From Lysobacteraceae bacterium PS02340 (GTDB lineage Bacteria; Pseudomonadota; Gammaproteobacteria; Xanthomonadales; Xanthomonadaceae), in the NCBI GenBank assembly GCA_029959605.1, contig JASCOC010000015.1, forward strand, positions 33,062-97,061: DNA of 64,000 nucleotides. The letters are read 5' to 3'. The position numbers and the translations under genes are program-made. Positions 10,196 to 20,316 of the stretch are shown here, one piece after another (the first letter of the stretch is position 1; the number at the start of each line of letters is the position of its first letter). The notes under the pieces were generated by a model. It was not told the origin of the DNA and did no database searches. It saw only the letters and a program-made list of their open reading frames with translations.

Positions 10196-11224
10196 TCAGC
10201 CCTCGGCGGCGATCAGTTCGGCGACCTGCACCGCATTGAGCGCGGCCCCCTTGCGGATGTTGTCGGCGACGATCCACAGGTTCAGCCCGTTCGGATGCGA
10301 CAGATCCTCGCGGATGCGGCCCACGAACACCGGATCGCGGCCCGAGGCGTGCGTCACCGGCGTCGGCCAGCCGCCCGTCGTGCGCTCGTCGACGACTTCC
10401 ACGCCCGGCGCGGTCGCGAGGATCGCGCGCGCCTCGTCGACGGTGATGCGCTCGCGCAGCTCGACGGCGACGGATTCCGAATGGCCATAGAAGACCGGCA
10501 CGCGCACCGCGGTGGGGTTCACCAGGATGCTGTCGTCGCCGAGGATCTTGTGCGTCTCCCAGACCAGCTTCATCTCTTCCTTGGTGAAGCCGTTCTCCAG
10601 GAAGGCGTCGATCTGCGGGATCAGGTTGAACGCGATCTGCACCGGGAACTTCTGCGGATCGATCTCGCGGAAATTCAGCAGATCGCCGGTCTGGCGGCCG
10701 AGCTCTTCCATCGCCGAGCGACCCGCGCCCGACACCGACTGGTAGGTCGACACGTTGATGCGCACGATGCCCGCCTTGCGGTGCAGCGGCGCAAGCGCGA
10801 CCAGCATCTGCATCGTCGAGCAGTTGGGATTGGCGATGATGCCGCGCGGACGCTTACGGGCTGCCTCGGGGTTCACTTCGCTGATCACCAGCGGCACGTC
10901 GTCGTCGTAGCGGAAGGCCGAACTGTTGTCGATCACGACGGCGCCCGCAGCGGCGAACTTCGGCGCGTAGGCCTTGCTGGTGTCGCCGCCGGCGGAGAAC
11001 AGCGCGATGTCGATGCCGGCGGGGTCGAACGTGGCGAGATCCTGCACGACGATGTCGTCGTCACCGAACTTCACGGTGGTGCCGGCCGAGCGCTCGCTGG
11101 CAAGCGGCACGAGTTCGGACACGGGGAAATCCCGCTCGGCGAGGATCGACAGCATGGTCTCGCCGACGGCGCCGGTGGCACCGACGACGGCAACGCGGAA
11201 ACGGCGGTTCTGGGAACTGGACAT
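10196..11224 (-). CDS. asd: Aspartate-semialdehyde dehydrogenase Asd
   Basis: Asd reduces aspartyl-4-phosphate to aspartate-4-semialdehyde with NADPH, the branch point to lysine/diaminopimelate, threonine and methionine. The 342 residues start MSSSQNRRFRVAVVGATGAVG (Rossmann loop), carry VIDNSSAFR and place the catalytic cysteine at about residue 135 in NPNCSTMQ. GAGRSAMEEL and the C-terminal substrate segment also match. The ATG at 11224 is preceded by GAGAAG. An upstream in-frame extension of 56 codons is not conserved. dapA, which uses the product, lies far away at 52690. Confidence 0.96.
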   Translation of the reverse strand: MSSSQNRRFRVAVVGATGAVGETMLSILAERDFPVSELVPLASERSAGTTVKFGDDDIVVQDLATFDPAGIDIALFSAGGDTSKAYAPKFAAAGAVVIDNSSAFRYDDDVPLVISEVNPEAARKRPRGIIANPNCSTMQMLVALAPLHRKAGIVRINVSTYQSVSGAGRSAMEELGRQTGDLLNFREIDPQKFPVQIAFNLIPQIDAFLENGFTKEEMKLVWETHKILGDDSILVNPTAVRVPVFYGHSESVAVELRERITVDEARAILATAPGVEVVDERTTGGWPTPVTHASGRDPVFVGRIREDLSHPNGLNLWIVADNIRKGAALNAVQVAELIAAEG

Positions 11225-11315
11225 TGCACACTTCTCTAAAGATCTGGACGTGGGTCGCGCGGCACGCGCGGGCGCTGCATTGCGTGGGCTTCGGGGAACC
11301 GCCCGCCCCTGACGC

Positions 11316-12341
11316 TCAGGCGGTTCCCGGACGTTTCGCGTCTTTGCCGCCTTTCGCTGCAGGCGCGATCGGCGTCGGCGGGTTGCCGGCATCCGGGCCC
11401 GCGCCGAGCGCGGCGATCAGGTTGTCGACGGCGAGCGCGACCATCGCGCGGCGCGTGGCGAGACTGCCGCTGGCGATGTGCGGGGTCAGCACGATGTTGT
11501 CGAGCGCCAGCAGCCGCGGATCGACCGCAGGCTCGCCTTCGAATACATCGAGCGCAGCCGAGGCCAGGCGGCCGCTGCCGAGCGCATCGGCCAGTGCCGG
11601 CTCGTCGACGATGCCGCCGCGCGCGATGTTGGTCAGCGTCGCGGTCGGCTGCATCTTCGCCAGTGCGGCGGCGTCGACGATGTGGTGGCTGGCGGCCGAA
11701 TACGGCAGCACGAGCACCAGATGATCGGCCTGCGCGAGGAGCGTGTCGAAGTCGACATACGACGCGTTGAATGCGCGCTCGACATCGGCCGGCAGGCGGC
11801 TGCGGTTGTGATAGATCACGCGCATGTCGAAGCCGGACGCACGCTTCGCAATGCCCTGCCCGATCCGGCCCATGCCGAGAATGCCCAGCGTGCTGCCGTG
11901 CAGATCGGCGCCGAGCAGGCCCTTGAAGTTCCAGCCCTGCCATTGGCCGGCGCGCAGGTGGCGCTCGGCTTCGGTGACGCGGCGCGCGGCGGCCATCATC
12001 AGCGCGAAGCCGAAATCGGCCGTGGTCTCGGTCAATACGTCGGGGGTGTTGGTCGCGACGATGTCGCGCGCCTGCAACGCGTCGATGTCGAGATTGTTGT
12101 AGCCGACGCCGACGTTGGCGATCGCGCGCAGCTTCGGCGCATCGGCGATCTCATCGCAGCCGATGCGCTCGTTGAGCGTCACCAGCGCGCCGTCGGCCTC
12201 GCACAACGCGTCGGCGATCGCGGACGCGTCGTGTTCGCTGACGACCGGCACCTGCACCACGTCGAAATGCGCGTGCAGGCGCTCGACGATGTCGTCGAAC
12301 AGCGGCTGCGACACCCAGACTTTCGGCCGTGACTCAGCCAT
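11316..12341 (-). CDS. D-isomer-specific 2-hydroxyacid dehydrogenase (glyoxylate/hydroxypyruvate reductase-like)
   Basis: This cytoplasmic NAD(P)-dependent enzyme family reduces 2-keto acids to D-2-hydroxy acids. The 341 residues include the nucleotide-binding loop [11 protein letters not shown] (about 152-161) and the three catalytic positions: arginine in [10 protein letters not shown], glutamate in FEGEPAV and histidine in TPHIASGS. Similarity of the active-site segments favours a GhrB-type glyoxylate/hydroxypyruvate reductase, but 4-phosphoerythronate dehydrogenase and others share these motifs, so the substrate is open. The last 25 residues are a low-complexity tail. The ATG at 12341 overlaps the aroC stop by eight bases. 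Confidence 0.9.
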   Translation of the reverse strand: MAESRPKVWVSQPLFDDIVERLHAHFDVVQVPVVSEHDASAIADALCEADGALVTLNERIGCDEIADAPKLRAIANVGVGYNNLDIDALQARDIVATNTPDVLTETTADFGFALMMAAARRVTEAERHLRAGQWQGWNFKGLLGADLHGSTLGILGMGRIGQGIAKRASGFDMRVIYHNRSRLPADVERAFNASYVDFDTLLAQADHLVLVLPYSAASHHIVDAAALAKMQPTATLTNIARGGIVDEPALADALGSGRLASAALDVFEGEPAVDPRLLALDNIVLTPHIASGSLATRRAMVALAVDNLIAALGAGPDAGNPPTPIAPAAKGGKDAKRPGTA

Positions 12342-13452
12342 CGATGCGTCCCGGAATCCGCGGCGTCACCGTGCCGACATCGCCGCACTGCGCGCGATGA
12401 CGCAATGCCTGGTCCATCAATACCAGCGCCAACATCGCCTCGCAGATCGGCGTCGCGCGGATGCCGACGCAGGGGTCGTGTCGACCGGTGGTGATCACTT
12501 CGACGATGTTGCCGTCGGTGTCGAGGCCATCGGCCGGCAGACGCAGGCTGGACGTCGGCTTGAACGCCGTCGACACCACGATCTGCTGGCCTGTACTGAT
12601 GCCGCCAAGCACGCCGCCGGCGTGGTTGGACGCGAAGCCCAGCGGCGTCATGAGGTCGCGGTGTTGGCTGCCCTTCTGCGCGATCGATGCAAAGCCGGCG
12701 CCGATCTCGACGCCCTTGACCGCATTGATCGACATCATCGCCGCGGCCAGATCGCCATCGAGCTTGCCGTAGACCGGCTCGCCCCAACCCGGCGGCACGC
12801 CGTCGGCCACGGCGGTCACGCGCGCGCCGACGGAATCGCCGGACTTGCGCAGCGCGTCCATATAGGTTTCGAGCGCAGGCACCTGCGCGGCGTCCGGCCA
12901 GAAGAAGGGATTGGATTCGACGACGTTCCAGTCGATCGCGGCGCTGTCGAACTGCGCCGGCACGATCTCGCCGAGCTGCGACAGATAACCGTGCACGCGA
13001 ACGCCGAACCGATCATTCAGCCACTTCTTGGCGATCACTGCGGCAGCCACGCGCATCGTGGTCTCGCGCGCCGACGAGCGCCCGCCACCGCGCGGATCGC
13101 GGATGCCGTACTTCTGCCAGTAGGCGTAATCGGCATGCCCGGGCCGGAACTGCTGGGCGATGTTGCCGTAGTCCTTGCTGCGCGCATCGGTGTTGCGGAT
13201 CAGCAACGCGATCGGCGTCCCGGTGGTCACGCCCTCGTAGACACCGCTGAGGATTTCGACCGCGTCGGCCTCGCGCCGCGCCGAGGTGTGCCGGGTCTTG
13301 CCGGTCGCGCGCCGCGCCAGATCGTGGGTGAAATCCTCGGCCGTCAGCGCGATGCCCGGCGGGCAGCCGTCTACCACGCAGCCGATCGCCGGCCCGTGGC
13401 TTTCGCCGAAGGTCGTGACGGTGAACAGTTGGCCGAAGCTGTTGCTGGACAT
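12334..13452 (-). CDS. aroC: Chorismate synthase AroC
   Basis: AroC removes phosphate from 5-enolpyruvylshikimate-3-phosphate to give chorismate, using reduced FMN, the last shikimate step and the entry to tryptophan synthesis. The 372 residues begin [18 protein letters not shown], the family signature, and contain [20 protein letters not shown] and the C-terminal [17 protein letters not shown]. The start is ATG at 13452. It heads a minus-strand unit with the 2-hydroxyacid dehydrogenase. A repeat element lies upstream. Confidence 0.97.
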   Translation of the reverse strand: MSSNSFGQLFTVTTFGESHGPAIGCVVDGCPPGIALTAEDFTHDLARRATGKTRHTSARREADAVEILSGVYEGVTTGTPIALLIRNTDARSKDYGNIAQQFRPGHADYAYWQKYGIRDPRGGGRSSARETTMRVAAAVIAKKWLNDRFGVRVHGYLSQLGEIVPAQFDSAAIDWNVVESNPFFWPDAAQVPALETYMDALRKSGDSVGARVTAVADGVPPGWGEPVYGKLDGDLAAAMMSINAVKGVEIGAGFASIAQKGSQHRDLMTPLGFASNHAGGVLGGISTGQQIVVSTAFKPTSSLRLPADGLDTDGNIVEVITTGRHDPCVGIRATPICEAMLALVLMDQALRHRAQCGDVGTVTPRIPGRIDG

Positions 13453-13598
13453 GGGACGGGGCGTAGCGACGCAGCACGAAAACGCGGGCCGGCAAGCTTA
13501 ACGCGAGCGGGCCGCGCGTGGACGCATGGTTTCGGGGCGAACCGTTGGATACAGCTCGGCAGGCATCGCGCAGAACTCGAATCGTCGCCCCAGCGGCT

Positions 13599-13766
13599 TT
13601 CAACAGACGTATGTCTGGTCAAGCTGGGGCCCATTTTGATTTTCTTGAAGATCTGAATGGATCCCAGCTTTCGCTGGGATGACGGGAACCTGCTGTCAGC
13701 GAGGCGGCAAGCATTGCGCCCGCTTGTGTCTGTCACTCCGGCTTGACCAGACATGCCTCTGTTGAA
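13599..13766. repeat. MITE-like element: 31-base terminal inverted repeats around a REP hairpin
   Basis: Left end 13599-13629 and right end 13736-13766 are inverted copies that match at about 27 of 31 positions, starting TTCAACAGA and including ATGTCTGGTCAAGC. Between them lies a perfect hairpin, ATCCCAGC-TTTC-GCTGGGAT (13661-13680), followed by GACGGG, the shape of the REP sequences common in Xanthomonas and Pseudomonas. No open frame is inside the 168 bases. I could not recognise a target-site duplication. The rest of the 339-base aroC-prmB gap (13453-13598) shows no feature. Confidence 0.7.
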
Positions 13767-13791
13767 CTCTGCCCGGCATGACAGCGTCGAA

Positions 13792-14763
13792 TCAGAACAG
13801 CCCCGCCCCCGCACTTCCCGTCGCCGCGACCGCAGCCACAGTCTTGCCCTCACGCGCCGCCGCCAGTTGCGTGATCTTCGCGCTGTGCGTGACCAGGTCG
13901 TGGCGCTCGACGACGAAGATGCCCATCTGGCCGACCTGGAATTCGATCCACATCAGCGGCAGCTCGGGCAGCAGCTTGATCAGGTGCTGCTCGGACTCGC
14001 CGACTTCGCAGATCAGCAGGCCGTCTTCGGTCAGGTGCAGCGGGGCGTCGCGCAGGATCTTCAGCACGAGGTCGAGGCCGTCGTCGCCGGCGCGCAGGCC
14101 CATCTCGGGCTCGTAGCCGTATTCGCGCGGCAGCGCGTCGGTTTCGTCATTGGTGACGTAGGGCGGATTGGTGACGATCAGGTCGTAGTGCTCGCCCTGC
14201 AGCCCGTCGAACAGATCGGATTTGAGGAAGCGCGTATTGCGCACTTCGAGGCGCTGCTCGTTCTCGGCGGCGAGGCTCAGGGCGTCATCGCTGAGGTCGA
14301 CACCGTCGACGTGCCAGTCGGGATTGTGGTGTGCCATCGCGATCGCGATGCAGCCCGAACCGGTGCACAGGTCCAGCGCACGGCGCACTTCACGACCGCC
14401 CAGCCACGGCTCGAATCCACCCAGGATCAGTTCGGCGATCGGCGACCGCGGCACCAGCGCACGCGCATCGGACTTGAAGCTCAGACCCGCGAACCAGGCC
14501 TCGCCGGTCAGATACGCGGCCGGCATGCGGTCCTCGATGCGGCGCAGGAACAGCGCCAGCACGTCTTCCTTCTCCGCGAGCGTGACCCGCGACTGGCCGT
14601 AGACCGGGCTCAGGTCGTGCGGCAGATGCAGCGCGTGCAGGGTCAGCTGGGTCGCCTCGTCGATTGCGTTGTCGTAGCTGTGGCCGAAGGTCAGGCCGGC
14701 GGCGTTGAAGCGGCTGGCGCCGTAGCGGATCAGGTCGACGATCGTCTGCAGTTCTTCGGTCAT
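13792..14763 (-). CDS. prmB: Ribosomal protein uL3 N5-glutamine methyltransferase PrmB
   Basis: PrmB methylates a glutamine side chain of ribosomal protein L3 using S-adenosylmethionine. The 323 residues show an N-terminal helical domain (about 1-90), the SAM-binding motif DLCTGSGCIA (131-140) and the glutamine-binding NPPY (199-202). The length and the long N-terminal domain favour PrmB over PrmC/HemK. The last 30 residues are an Ala/Gly-rich tail. Transcription runs away from the SCO gene, with starts 111 bases apart. The MITE-like repeat abuts its stop. Confidence 0.93.
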   Translation of the reverse strand: MTEELQTIVDLIRYGASRFNAAGLTFGHSYDNAIDEATQLTLHALHLPHDLSPVYGQSRVTLAEKEDVLALFLRRIEDRMPAAYLTGEAWFAGLSFKSDARALVPRSPIAELILGGFEPWLGGREVRRALDLCTGSGCIAIAMAHHNPDWHVDGVDLSDDALSLAAENEQRLEVRNTRFLKSDLFDGLQGEHYDLIVTNPPYVTNDETDALPREYGYEPEMGLRAGDDGLDLVLKILRDAPLHLTEDGLLICEVGESEQHLIKLLPELPLMWIEFQVGQMGIFVVERHDLVTHSAKITQLAAAREGKTVAAVAATGSAGAGLF

Positions 14764-14874
14764 GGCGCGCGGAGCTCGGGACGGCTTGATGGCCGCGGAT
14801 TATAGGTCACCGCCCCGCCACGGCCCCGCCGGGCGCGCCGGTTATCATGCCCGGCGCTCGAACCGGACTTCGCG

Positions 14875-15540
14875 ATGTTCAACAGGACCACCCTAGTCAT
14901 TCTCTGCGTCGCGCTCGCCGGCGGGCTCGGCCTGCTGGTCGCGCAGAAGTATTTCGCCTCGAGCGGCAGCGCCGCCACGCCGCAGCTGGAGGTCGTGCAG
15001 CTGTATCCGGCGCCGCGCGATCTGCCCGATTTCGCGCTGCAGCAGTCCGATGGCACCCAGCTGCTGCCGGGCGAACTCGCCGGCCACTGGACACTGGTGT
15101 TCATCGGTTTCACCCACTGCCCCGATGTCTGCCCGATGACGCTGGCCCATCTCGCCCAGGCGCAGCGCCAGTGGGAAGCGCTGCCCGAAGCGACGCGCCC
15201 GCGCGTGCTGTTCGTGTCCGTCGATCCCGAGCGCGACACGCCCGAACGCCTCGGCGATTACGCACACGCCTTCCATCGCGACACGCTGGCCGCGACTGCC
15301 GACATCCCGTCGCTGGAGCGTTTCGCGCGTTCGCTGTCGATGGTGTTCGCCAAGGTGCCGCTGGACCGCGACGCGCCCGACGGCGCCTATACCGTCGACC
15401 ACAGCGCCTCGCTGGCCGTGCTCGATCCGCAGGGCCGCATGGCCGGCGTGGTCTCGGGCAGCGTGCTCAACGCCGAAAGCCCGCGCCCCGAGGCCGTGGC
15501 CGCCGATCTGCTGCGCCTGACCGCCGAGCACCGCCCATGA
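14875..15540 (+). CDS. SCO1/SenC/PrrC-family copper chaperone or thiol protein
   Basis: SCO proteins deliver copper to the CuA site of cytochrome oxidase or act as thiol reductants in the periplasm. The 221 residues begin with a membrane anchor ([21 protein letters not shown]) and a thioredoxin-like fold carrying the copper ligands Cys82 and Cys86 in HCPDVCP and a histidine at about 176 in TVDHS. A TATCAT at 14843-14848 could be the -10 of its promoter. Its stop overlaps the psd start by four bases (ATGA), so the two are coupled. Copper binding is inferred from conserved ligands. Confidence 0.92.
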   Translation: MFNRTTLVILCVALAGGLGLLVAQKYFASSGSAATPQLEVVQLYPAPRDLPDFALQQSDGTQLLPGELAGHWTLVFIGFTHCPDVCPMTLAHLAQAQRQWEALPEATRPRVLFVSVDPERDTPERLGDYAHAFHRDTLAATADIPSLERFARSLSMVFAKVPLDRDAPDGAYTVDHSASLAVLDPQGRMAGVVSGSVLNAESPRPEAVAADLLRLTAEHRP

Positions 15541-16385
15541 GTCTCGTCACCTCGCTGACCTACGTCCTGCCGCACCGCTACCTGTCGTCGCTGGCGCGGC
15601 GTCTGGCGTATTCGCAGAACCCCGGCACGCGCCGCTGGCTGATCGACACCGTGGTGCGCAAGTTCGGTGTCGACCTGTCGGAAGCGGCGAATCCCGATCC
15701 CGCGTCCTACGCCAGCTTCAATGCATTCTTCACCCGCGCCCTGCGCGACGGTGCGCGCGTCCCCGATCCCGATCCGCGTGCGCTGGTGATGCCGGCCGAT
15801 GGCCACATCAGCCAGTGCGGGCCTATCGAGGCCGGGCGCATCTTCCAGGCCAAGGGCCAGTCGTTCACCGTCGCCGAACTGCTGGGCGACGCCGCCGATG
15901 CCGCGCCGTATCTCGACGGCAGTTTCGCGACGGTCTACCTGTCGCCACGTGACTACCACCGCGTGCACATGCCGTGGACCGGTACGCTGCGCGAAACCGT
16001 GCACGTGCCCGGCCGGCTTTTCAGCGTGGGCACCGCCGCGGTGTCGAAGGTGCCGCGCCTTTTCGCCCGCAACGAGCGTCTGGTCTGCCATTTCGACACC
16101 GACTTCGGGCCGATGGTGCAGGTCATGGTCGGCGCGCTGCTGGTCTCGGGTGTGGAGACGGTCTGGAGCGGCGAGGAAATTCCCGCCTACGGCGACCGCA
16201 TCCAGCGCAAGGACTGGCGCGGCCAAGGCATCACCCTGCAGCGTTTCGAAGAGATGGCGCGCTTCAATTACGGCTCGACGGTGATCGTGCTGTTGCCGAA
16301 GGGTGTGGCGGATCTGGAGCCGTCGCTGCACGCCGAATCGCCGGTGCGGCTGGGGCAGCGGTTGGCGGTGCGGACAGCCGACTGA
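15537..16385 (+). CDS. psd: Phosphatidylserine decarboxylase proenzyme Psd
   Basis: Psd is a membrane-associated pyruvoyl enzyme that decarboxylates phosphatidylserine to phosphatidylethanolamine. The 282 residues include the conserved Asp88 (MPADGH), His144 (DYHRVHMP) and the self-cleavage site Gly246-Ser247-Thr248. The residue before GST is tyrosine (YGST) where E. coli has leucine (LGST); the cleaved bond is intact. The ATG at 15537 overlaps the SCO stop (ATGA). In E. coli psd is not with a SCO gene, so this pairing is a local feature. After the stop lies a patch of repeats. Confidence 0.95.
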   Translation: MSLVTSLTYVLPHRYLSSLARRLAYSQNPGTRRWLIDTVVRKFGVDLSEAANPDPASYASFNAFFTRALRDGARVPDPDPRALVMPADGHISQCGPIEAGRIFQAKGQSFTVAELLGDAADAAPYLDGSFATVYLSPRDYHRVHMPWTGTLRETVHVPGRLFSVGTAAVSKVPRLFARNERLVCHFDTDFGPMVQVMVGALLVSGVETVWSGEEIPAYGDRIQRKDWRGQGITLQRFEEMARFNYGSTVIVLLPKGVADLEPSLHAESPVRLGQRLAVRTAD

Positions 16386-16430
16386 GAGAGGCGCGCTGCG
16401 CCGATTTCAGCAACGCGAAGATCTCCGCAA

Positions 16431-16581
16431 TCCCGAGCCCCTCGCCCGCCGGGAGAGGGGTTGGGGTGCGGGTGCTCTTGTCGCTTTTGCAAGACAACCC
16501 CGCCCTCACCCGACGCGCTGCGCGCGCCGACCCCGGATCAAGTCCGGGGCAGGCGCTCTCCCAAAGGGAGAGGTGCAGGTT
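16431..16581. repeat. REP-like repeat patch after psd
   Basis: The psd-mltD gap holds several short inverted repeats: CCCCGGA-TCAAG-TCCGGGG (16531-16549), a CCGCCGGGAGAGGGG block near 16448-16462 that pairs loosely with CTCTCCCAAAGGGAGAGG near 16555-16572, and GACAACCCCGCCCTCACCC between them. CTCTCC...GGAGAG hairpins with GGGTGCGGGTG are a familiar extragenic repeat of Xanthomonadaceae and pseudomonads. It lies between convergent genes and may also help to end transcription. Whether it recurs in the genome cannot be told from this window. Confidence 0.55.
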
Positions 16582-16626
16582 TCCAGGCTAGCGAGAGTTA
16601 GCGAGCACGTCGAAACGACGCTACCG

Positions 16627-18186
16627 TCAGCGCGAACACCCCTCCAACTTCAACGACTGCCCCTGCCGCAGCGCATATGCCGGCGCGCGCAGACCGTTCG
16701 CACGGGCCAGCACCGGCACGTCGCAGCCATACCGCTGGGCGATGCTGCCGAGCGTTTCGCCGCGTGCCACGCGATGCGTGCGGGCGGGCGCCGGTGCAGG
16801 TGCCGGCGCAGCTCCGGGCGGACGCGGCGCGGCGGCGGACGGCGGCAGCGCGGCCGGCGGCGGATCGCCATCGGTCGACAGCACTTCGATCGCGCCCGTG
16901 CGCACGATCGCCGCGCGCGGATCGCTGTTGACCAGTTCCGCGGCGAGATCGGCGCGCTCGCCGCGCACGCACCAGCGCCTGTACAGGCTGGCCATGCGCG
17001 TGGTGCCGGCGAGCGTGGTGCCGACCGGCAACAGGCTTTCGGCTTCGTAGCTCGGGTTGAGATTGCGCAGCGCGCGCATGTAGCCGTCGCGGGTGTTGCC
17101 GTTGCCGAGGCAGATCGTCAGCTCGTAGATCGACGCCGGGCGTTCGAGGGTGAACGTCGCCGGACGCGTGTCGATCTTCGGGAACGTCAGGCCGTACTCC
17201 TGCGGGTGCAGGTACAGCCACGCCGCGGCGATCACCATCGGCACGTAGTCCTTGGTCTCGGCCGGAAACTGGTTGTAGACATCCGGATCCCAGAAGCTGC
17301 GGCCGGCCGCCTCGCGATAGACGCGCAACGCGCGACCTTCGCCGCCGTTGTAGCCGGCCAGCCAGTACTCGATCTCGTTGCCGTGCTGGGCGAAGCGCTC
17401 GTTGAGATACACCGCGGCTGCGTCGGCCGACAGGCGCGGGTCGTAGCGCGTGTCGAAGCCGGTGCCGTCCGGGCCGAGGCCGAAGCGGCGACCGGTGGCC
17501 GGCATGAACTGCAGCGGGCCCGCAGCGCCGGCGCGCGAACGCGCATGCACGCGGCCGTTGGATTCCTTGGCCATGATGCCGAACAGCAGCGCCTCGGGCA
17601 GACCGCTGCGCTTGAATGCCGGCGACATCAGGTGCTGCATGTACTGGTAGTTCTCGTGGCTGGTCATCAGCGACACGCGCATGTCGGTGAGCCAGCGGCG
17701 GATCGACGCCTGCACGGCGGGATTGAGCTGGACCATGCGCTTGAAGCGCTCGTCCTCGGCCAGTAGCGCCGAGGCGCTGGCGGCGGCCGGCACATCGGCG
17801 GTCGGCAGCGTGCCTTCGGCACCGTCGACATCGGCGTCCTCGGGCCCCTGGCCGGCTTGCGCATCGGCATCCGACTTGAGCAGGCGCTTGTAGGTCGTCA
17901 GCAGCTGCGGAACGCTGCAACCGCGCTGCTTCTCGCAGGCGAGCATCACGTCTTCCATGTCCTCCAGCGCCGCGTTGCTGGCATCGATGCCGGCGGGATC
18001 GTCGTTGGCGATCTGCACCAGCGCCTGGCGGTAGCGAGCCTCGGCATCGAGCATGCGCTGGTTGAGCGCCTCGCCGGCCTCGCGGTCGCGGCGCGACTGC
18101 GCATTCGCATCGGTGGCCATGGCGGCCAGCGCGAGCGCCAGCGCAAGCGCGCCCAGGCGCAGCGTCGTGGAAACGGAATCTCGCAT
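16627..18186 (-). CDS. mltD: MltD-type membrane-bound lytic murein transglycosylase
   Basis: This enzyme cleaves the MurNAc-GlcNAc bond of peptidoglycan in the periplasm. The 519 residues start with a signal peptide (MRDSVSTTLRLGALALALALAAMATDANAQ), followed by a helical N-terminal region with a Cys pair (about 84-90), the SLT domain with catalytic glutamate about residue 208 in IMAKESNG and AGPLQFMP, the conserved AGYNGG motif, and one C-terminal LysM module (THRVARGETLGSIAQRYGC onward). No lipobox cysteine sits at the cleavage site, so it may be soluble periplasmic rather than lipid-anchored. E. coli MltD has two LysM modules; one is clear here. Confidence 0.88.
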   Translation of the reverse strand: MRDSVSTTLRLGALALALALAAMATDANAQSRRDREAGEALNQRMLDAEARYRQALVQIANDDPAGIDASNAALEDMEDVMLACEKQRGCSVPQLLTTYKRLLKSDADAQAGQGPEDADVDGAEGTLPTADVPAAASASALLAEDERFKRMVQLNPAVQASIRRWLTDMRVSLMTSHENYQYMQHLMSPAFKRSGLPEALLFGIMAKESNGRVHARSRAGAAGPLQFMPATGRRFGLGPDGTGFDTRYDPRLSADAAAVYLNERFAQHGNEIEYWLAGYNGGEGRALRVYREAAGRSFWDPDVYNQFPAETKDYVPMVIAAAWLYLHPQEYGLTFPKIDTRPATFTLERPASIYELTICLGNGNTRDGYMRALRNLNPSYEAESLLPVGTTLAGTTRMASLYRRWCVRGERADLAAELVNSDPRAAIVRTGAIEVLSTDGDPPPAALPPSAAAPRPPGAAPAPAPAPARTHRVARGETLGSIAQRYGCDVPVLARANGLRAPAYALRQGQSLKLEGCSR

Positions 18187-18313
18187 CGTGACGGGGGTCC
18201 AGCAGACAGGGCCCGCAGGGTAGCCCTGCCCGTCGCGGCGCGGCAAGGCGCGCAGCGCGAACCGCGACGCAGTCGCTAGAATCGCGGCATCCACCTCATG
18301 GAGTGCCCGCGCG

Positions 18314-19813
18314 ATGGATCCGATCCTGCTCGGCAAGGCCGTCACCACCCCCGACGCCGGCCCCGTCCACCTGTTGCCGAAGCTCGGCAACCGCCACGGC
18401 CTGGTCGCCGGCGCGACCGGCACCGGCAAGACCGTCACGCTGATGACGCTGGCCGAAGGCTTCTCGCGCATCGGCGTGCCGGTGTTCATGGCCGACGTCA
18501 AAGGTGACGTCGCCGGACTGGCGGTTGCAGGCACATCGAACGACAAGTTGCTCGCACGCGCGGCCGACATCGGCGTCGCCGACTGGGCGCCGGCGGCAAG
18601 CCCGGTCGTGTTCTGGGATCTCTACGGCAAGCTCGGTCATCCGGTGCGCACGACAGTCAGCGAAGTCGGCCCGCTGCTGCTGGCGCGCATCCTCGAACTC
18701 AACGACACCCAGTCGGGCGTGCTCGACATCGTGTTCAAGCTCGCCGACGACCGCGGCCTGCTGCTGCTCGATCTCGCCGATCTGCGCGCCCTGCTGGGCG
18801 TCGTCACCGACGAGCGCAAGGACATCTCCACGCAATACGGACTGGTCAGTCCGCAGTCCGTGGCTGCGATCCAGCGCTCGCTGCTGCGGCTGGAACAGGA
18901 CGGCGGCGATCATTTCTTCGGCGAGCCGGCGCTGGAGCTTTCCGATCTGATGCGCACCTCGACCGACGGCCGCGGCGTCATCGGGATCCTTGCCGCCGAC
19001 CAGCTGATCCTGCGCCCGCGGCTGTATGCGAGCTTCCTGCTGTGGCTGCTGTCGGAGCTGTTCGAAACGCTGCCGGAAGTCGGTGATCTCGACAAACCCA
19101 AGCTCGTTTTCATCTTCGACGAGGCGCATCTGCTGTTCGACGATGCGCCGGCGGCGCTGCAGCAGCGCATCGAACAGGTCGTGCGCCTGATCCGCTCCAA
19201 GGGCGTGGGCGTGTACTTCTGCTCGCAGTTCCCCGACGACGTGCCGGACAACGTGCTCGGCCAGCTGGGCAATCGCGTGCAGCACGCGTTGCGCGCCTTC
19301 ACCCCGCGCGACCAGAAGGCCGTGCGCACCGCAGCCGAGACCTTCGTGCCGAATCCGGCGCTCGATGTCGCCAGTGCGATTTCGCAGCTCGGCACCGGCG
19401 AGGCGCTGGTGTCCACGCTGCAGGACAAGGGCGTGCCGATGCCGGTCGAGCGCACGCTGATCGCCCCGCCACGCTGCCGCATGGGCGCCATTACGCCCGA
19501 AGAGCGCGCGCAGGTGCGCGCGAACAGCCCGGTCGGCGGCAAGTACGACACGTCGATCAACCGCGAATCCGCGGCCGAGCTGCTCGCGAAACGCGCAGAG
19601 GATGCGACCGCGCAGGCCAGGACGCCGCCTGCAAAGACCGCACGCGACGACACGCCTGCCGAAGGCGGCGCCGGGCAGAAGATCAACGACTTCTTGTTCG
19701 GCACTGGCCGTCGCCAAGGTGTGGTGGAGGCGGCCGGCAAACAGGCCGCGCGCACGATCACCAACCGTCTTGTGCGCGGCCTGCTGGGCAGCCTGCTCGG
19801 CGGAACGCGATGA
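18314..19813 (+). CDS. HerA-like DUF853 ATPase (YjgR family)
   Basis: A 499-residue P-loop ATPase of the HerA/FtsK superfamily, the DUF853 group typified by YjgR. Walker A is GATGTGKT (33-40), Walker B is [11 protein letters not shown] (about 264-274), and an arginine-finger-like segment lies near [12 protein letters not shown]. The C-terminal 80 residues are a charged linker ending in helix-rich sequence. HerA proteins pump DNA, but the cellular role of this subgroup is not established and no NurA nuclease gene is adjacent. A TAGAAT at 18277-18282 could be its -10. It overlaps greB by four bases (ATGA). Confidence 0.88.
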   Translation: MDPILLGKAVTTPDAGPVHLLPKLGNRHGLVAGATGTGKTVTLMTLAEGFSRIGVPVFMADVKGDVAGLAVAGTSNDKLLARAADIGVADWAPAASPVVFWDLYGKLGHPVRTTVSEVGPLLLARILELNDTQSGVLDIVFKLADDRGLLLLDLADLRALLGVVTDERKDISTQYGLVSPQSVAAIQRSLLRLEQDGGDHFFGEPALELSDLMRTSTDGRGVIGILAADQLILRPRLYASFLLWLLSELFETLPEVGDLDKPKLVFIFDEAHLLFDDAPAALQQRIEQVVRLIRSKGVGVYFCSQFPDDVPDNVLGQLGNRVQHALRAFTPRDQKAVRTAAETFVPNPALDVASAISQLGTGEALVSTLQDKGVPMPVERTLIAPPRCRMGAITPEERAQVRANSPVGGKYDTSINRESAAELLAKRAEDATAQARTPPAKTARDDTPAEGGAGQKINDFLFGTGRRQGVVEAAGKQAARTITNRLVRGLLGSLLGGTR

Positions 19814-20316
19814 GCCGCTGGCGCCCGCCTGCCGAGAAAAGCACTGCGTTGATCACGCCCGAAGGCCACGCGCGCCTGAAGGCCGAGCTCGACGATCTGT
19901 GGCGCGTGCGCCGGCCCGAGGTCGTGCGTGCGTTGTCAGCTGCCGCCGCGGAAGGCGACCGGTCGGAGAACGCGGAATACACCTATCGCAAGAAGCAGCT
20001 CGGCGAGATCGACCGGCGCGTGCGCTATCTGTCGAAGCGGCTGGAATCGCTGCGCGTGATCGATGCGGCGCCCAGCGATCCCGACGCCGTGTTCTTCGGC
20101 GCGCACGTCGAGGTGGAAGACATCGACAGCGGCGAGCTGGCGCACTACCGGATCGTCGGGCCTGACGAAACCGATGCGAAGGCCGGCTGGATCAGCATCG
20201 ATTCGCCGCTGGCGCGCGCGATGCTGAAGAAGCGGGTCGACGACGAATTCGAGGCGCAGCTGCCGGGCGGCCCGGTGCGCTTCGCGGTCCTCGCCGTGGA
20301 CTATCGCGCGGCGTGA
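19810..20316 (+). CDS. greB: Transcription elongation factor GreB
   Basis: Gre factors insert a coiled coil into the RNA polymerase secondary channel and stimulate cleavage of backtracked RNA. The 168 residues have the N-terminal coiled coil with the acidic tip in [11 protein letters not shown] (about 47-57) and the C-terminal FKBP-like domain ([15 protein letters not shown]). The [21 protein letters not shown] segment is the GreB rather than GreA type. The ATG at 19810 overlaps the preceding ATPase gene and its stop overlaps the next gene by GTGA, so three genes are coupled. Confidence 0.95.
   Translation: MSRWRPPAEKSTALITPEGHARLKAELDDLWRVRRPEVVRALSAAAAEGDRSENAEYTYRKKQLGEIDRRVRYLSKRLESLRVIDAAPSDPDAVFFGAHVEVEDIDSGELAHYRIVGPDETDAKAGWISIDSPLARAMLKKRVDDEFEAQLPGGPVRFAVLAVDYRAA

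Noticed and set aside
8438..11239. A 933-codon plus-strand open frame opposite fimV and asd
   Set aside because: It is antisense to two well-supported genes, is rich in Arg/Gly/His as expected of a GC-rich shadow frame, and shows no domain. Similar long shadows at 616-2283, 54740-57091 and 61612-63366 were dismissed for the same reason.
14847..15536. A long N-terminal extension of psd in its own frame
   Set aside because: It overlaps the whole SCO gene, has no conserved sequence, and the ATG at 15537 gives the normal Psd N-terminus.
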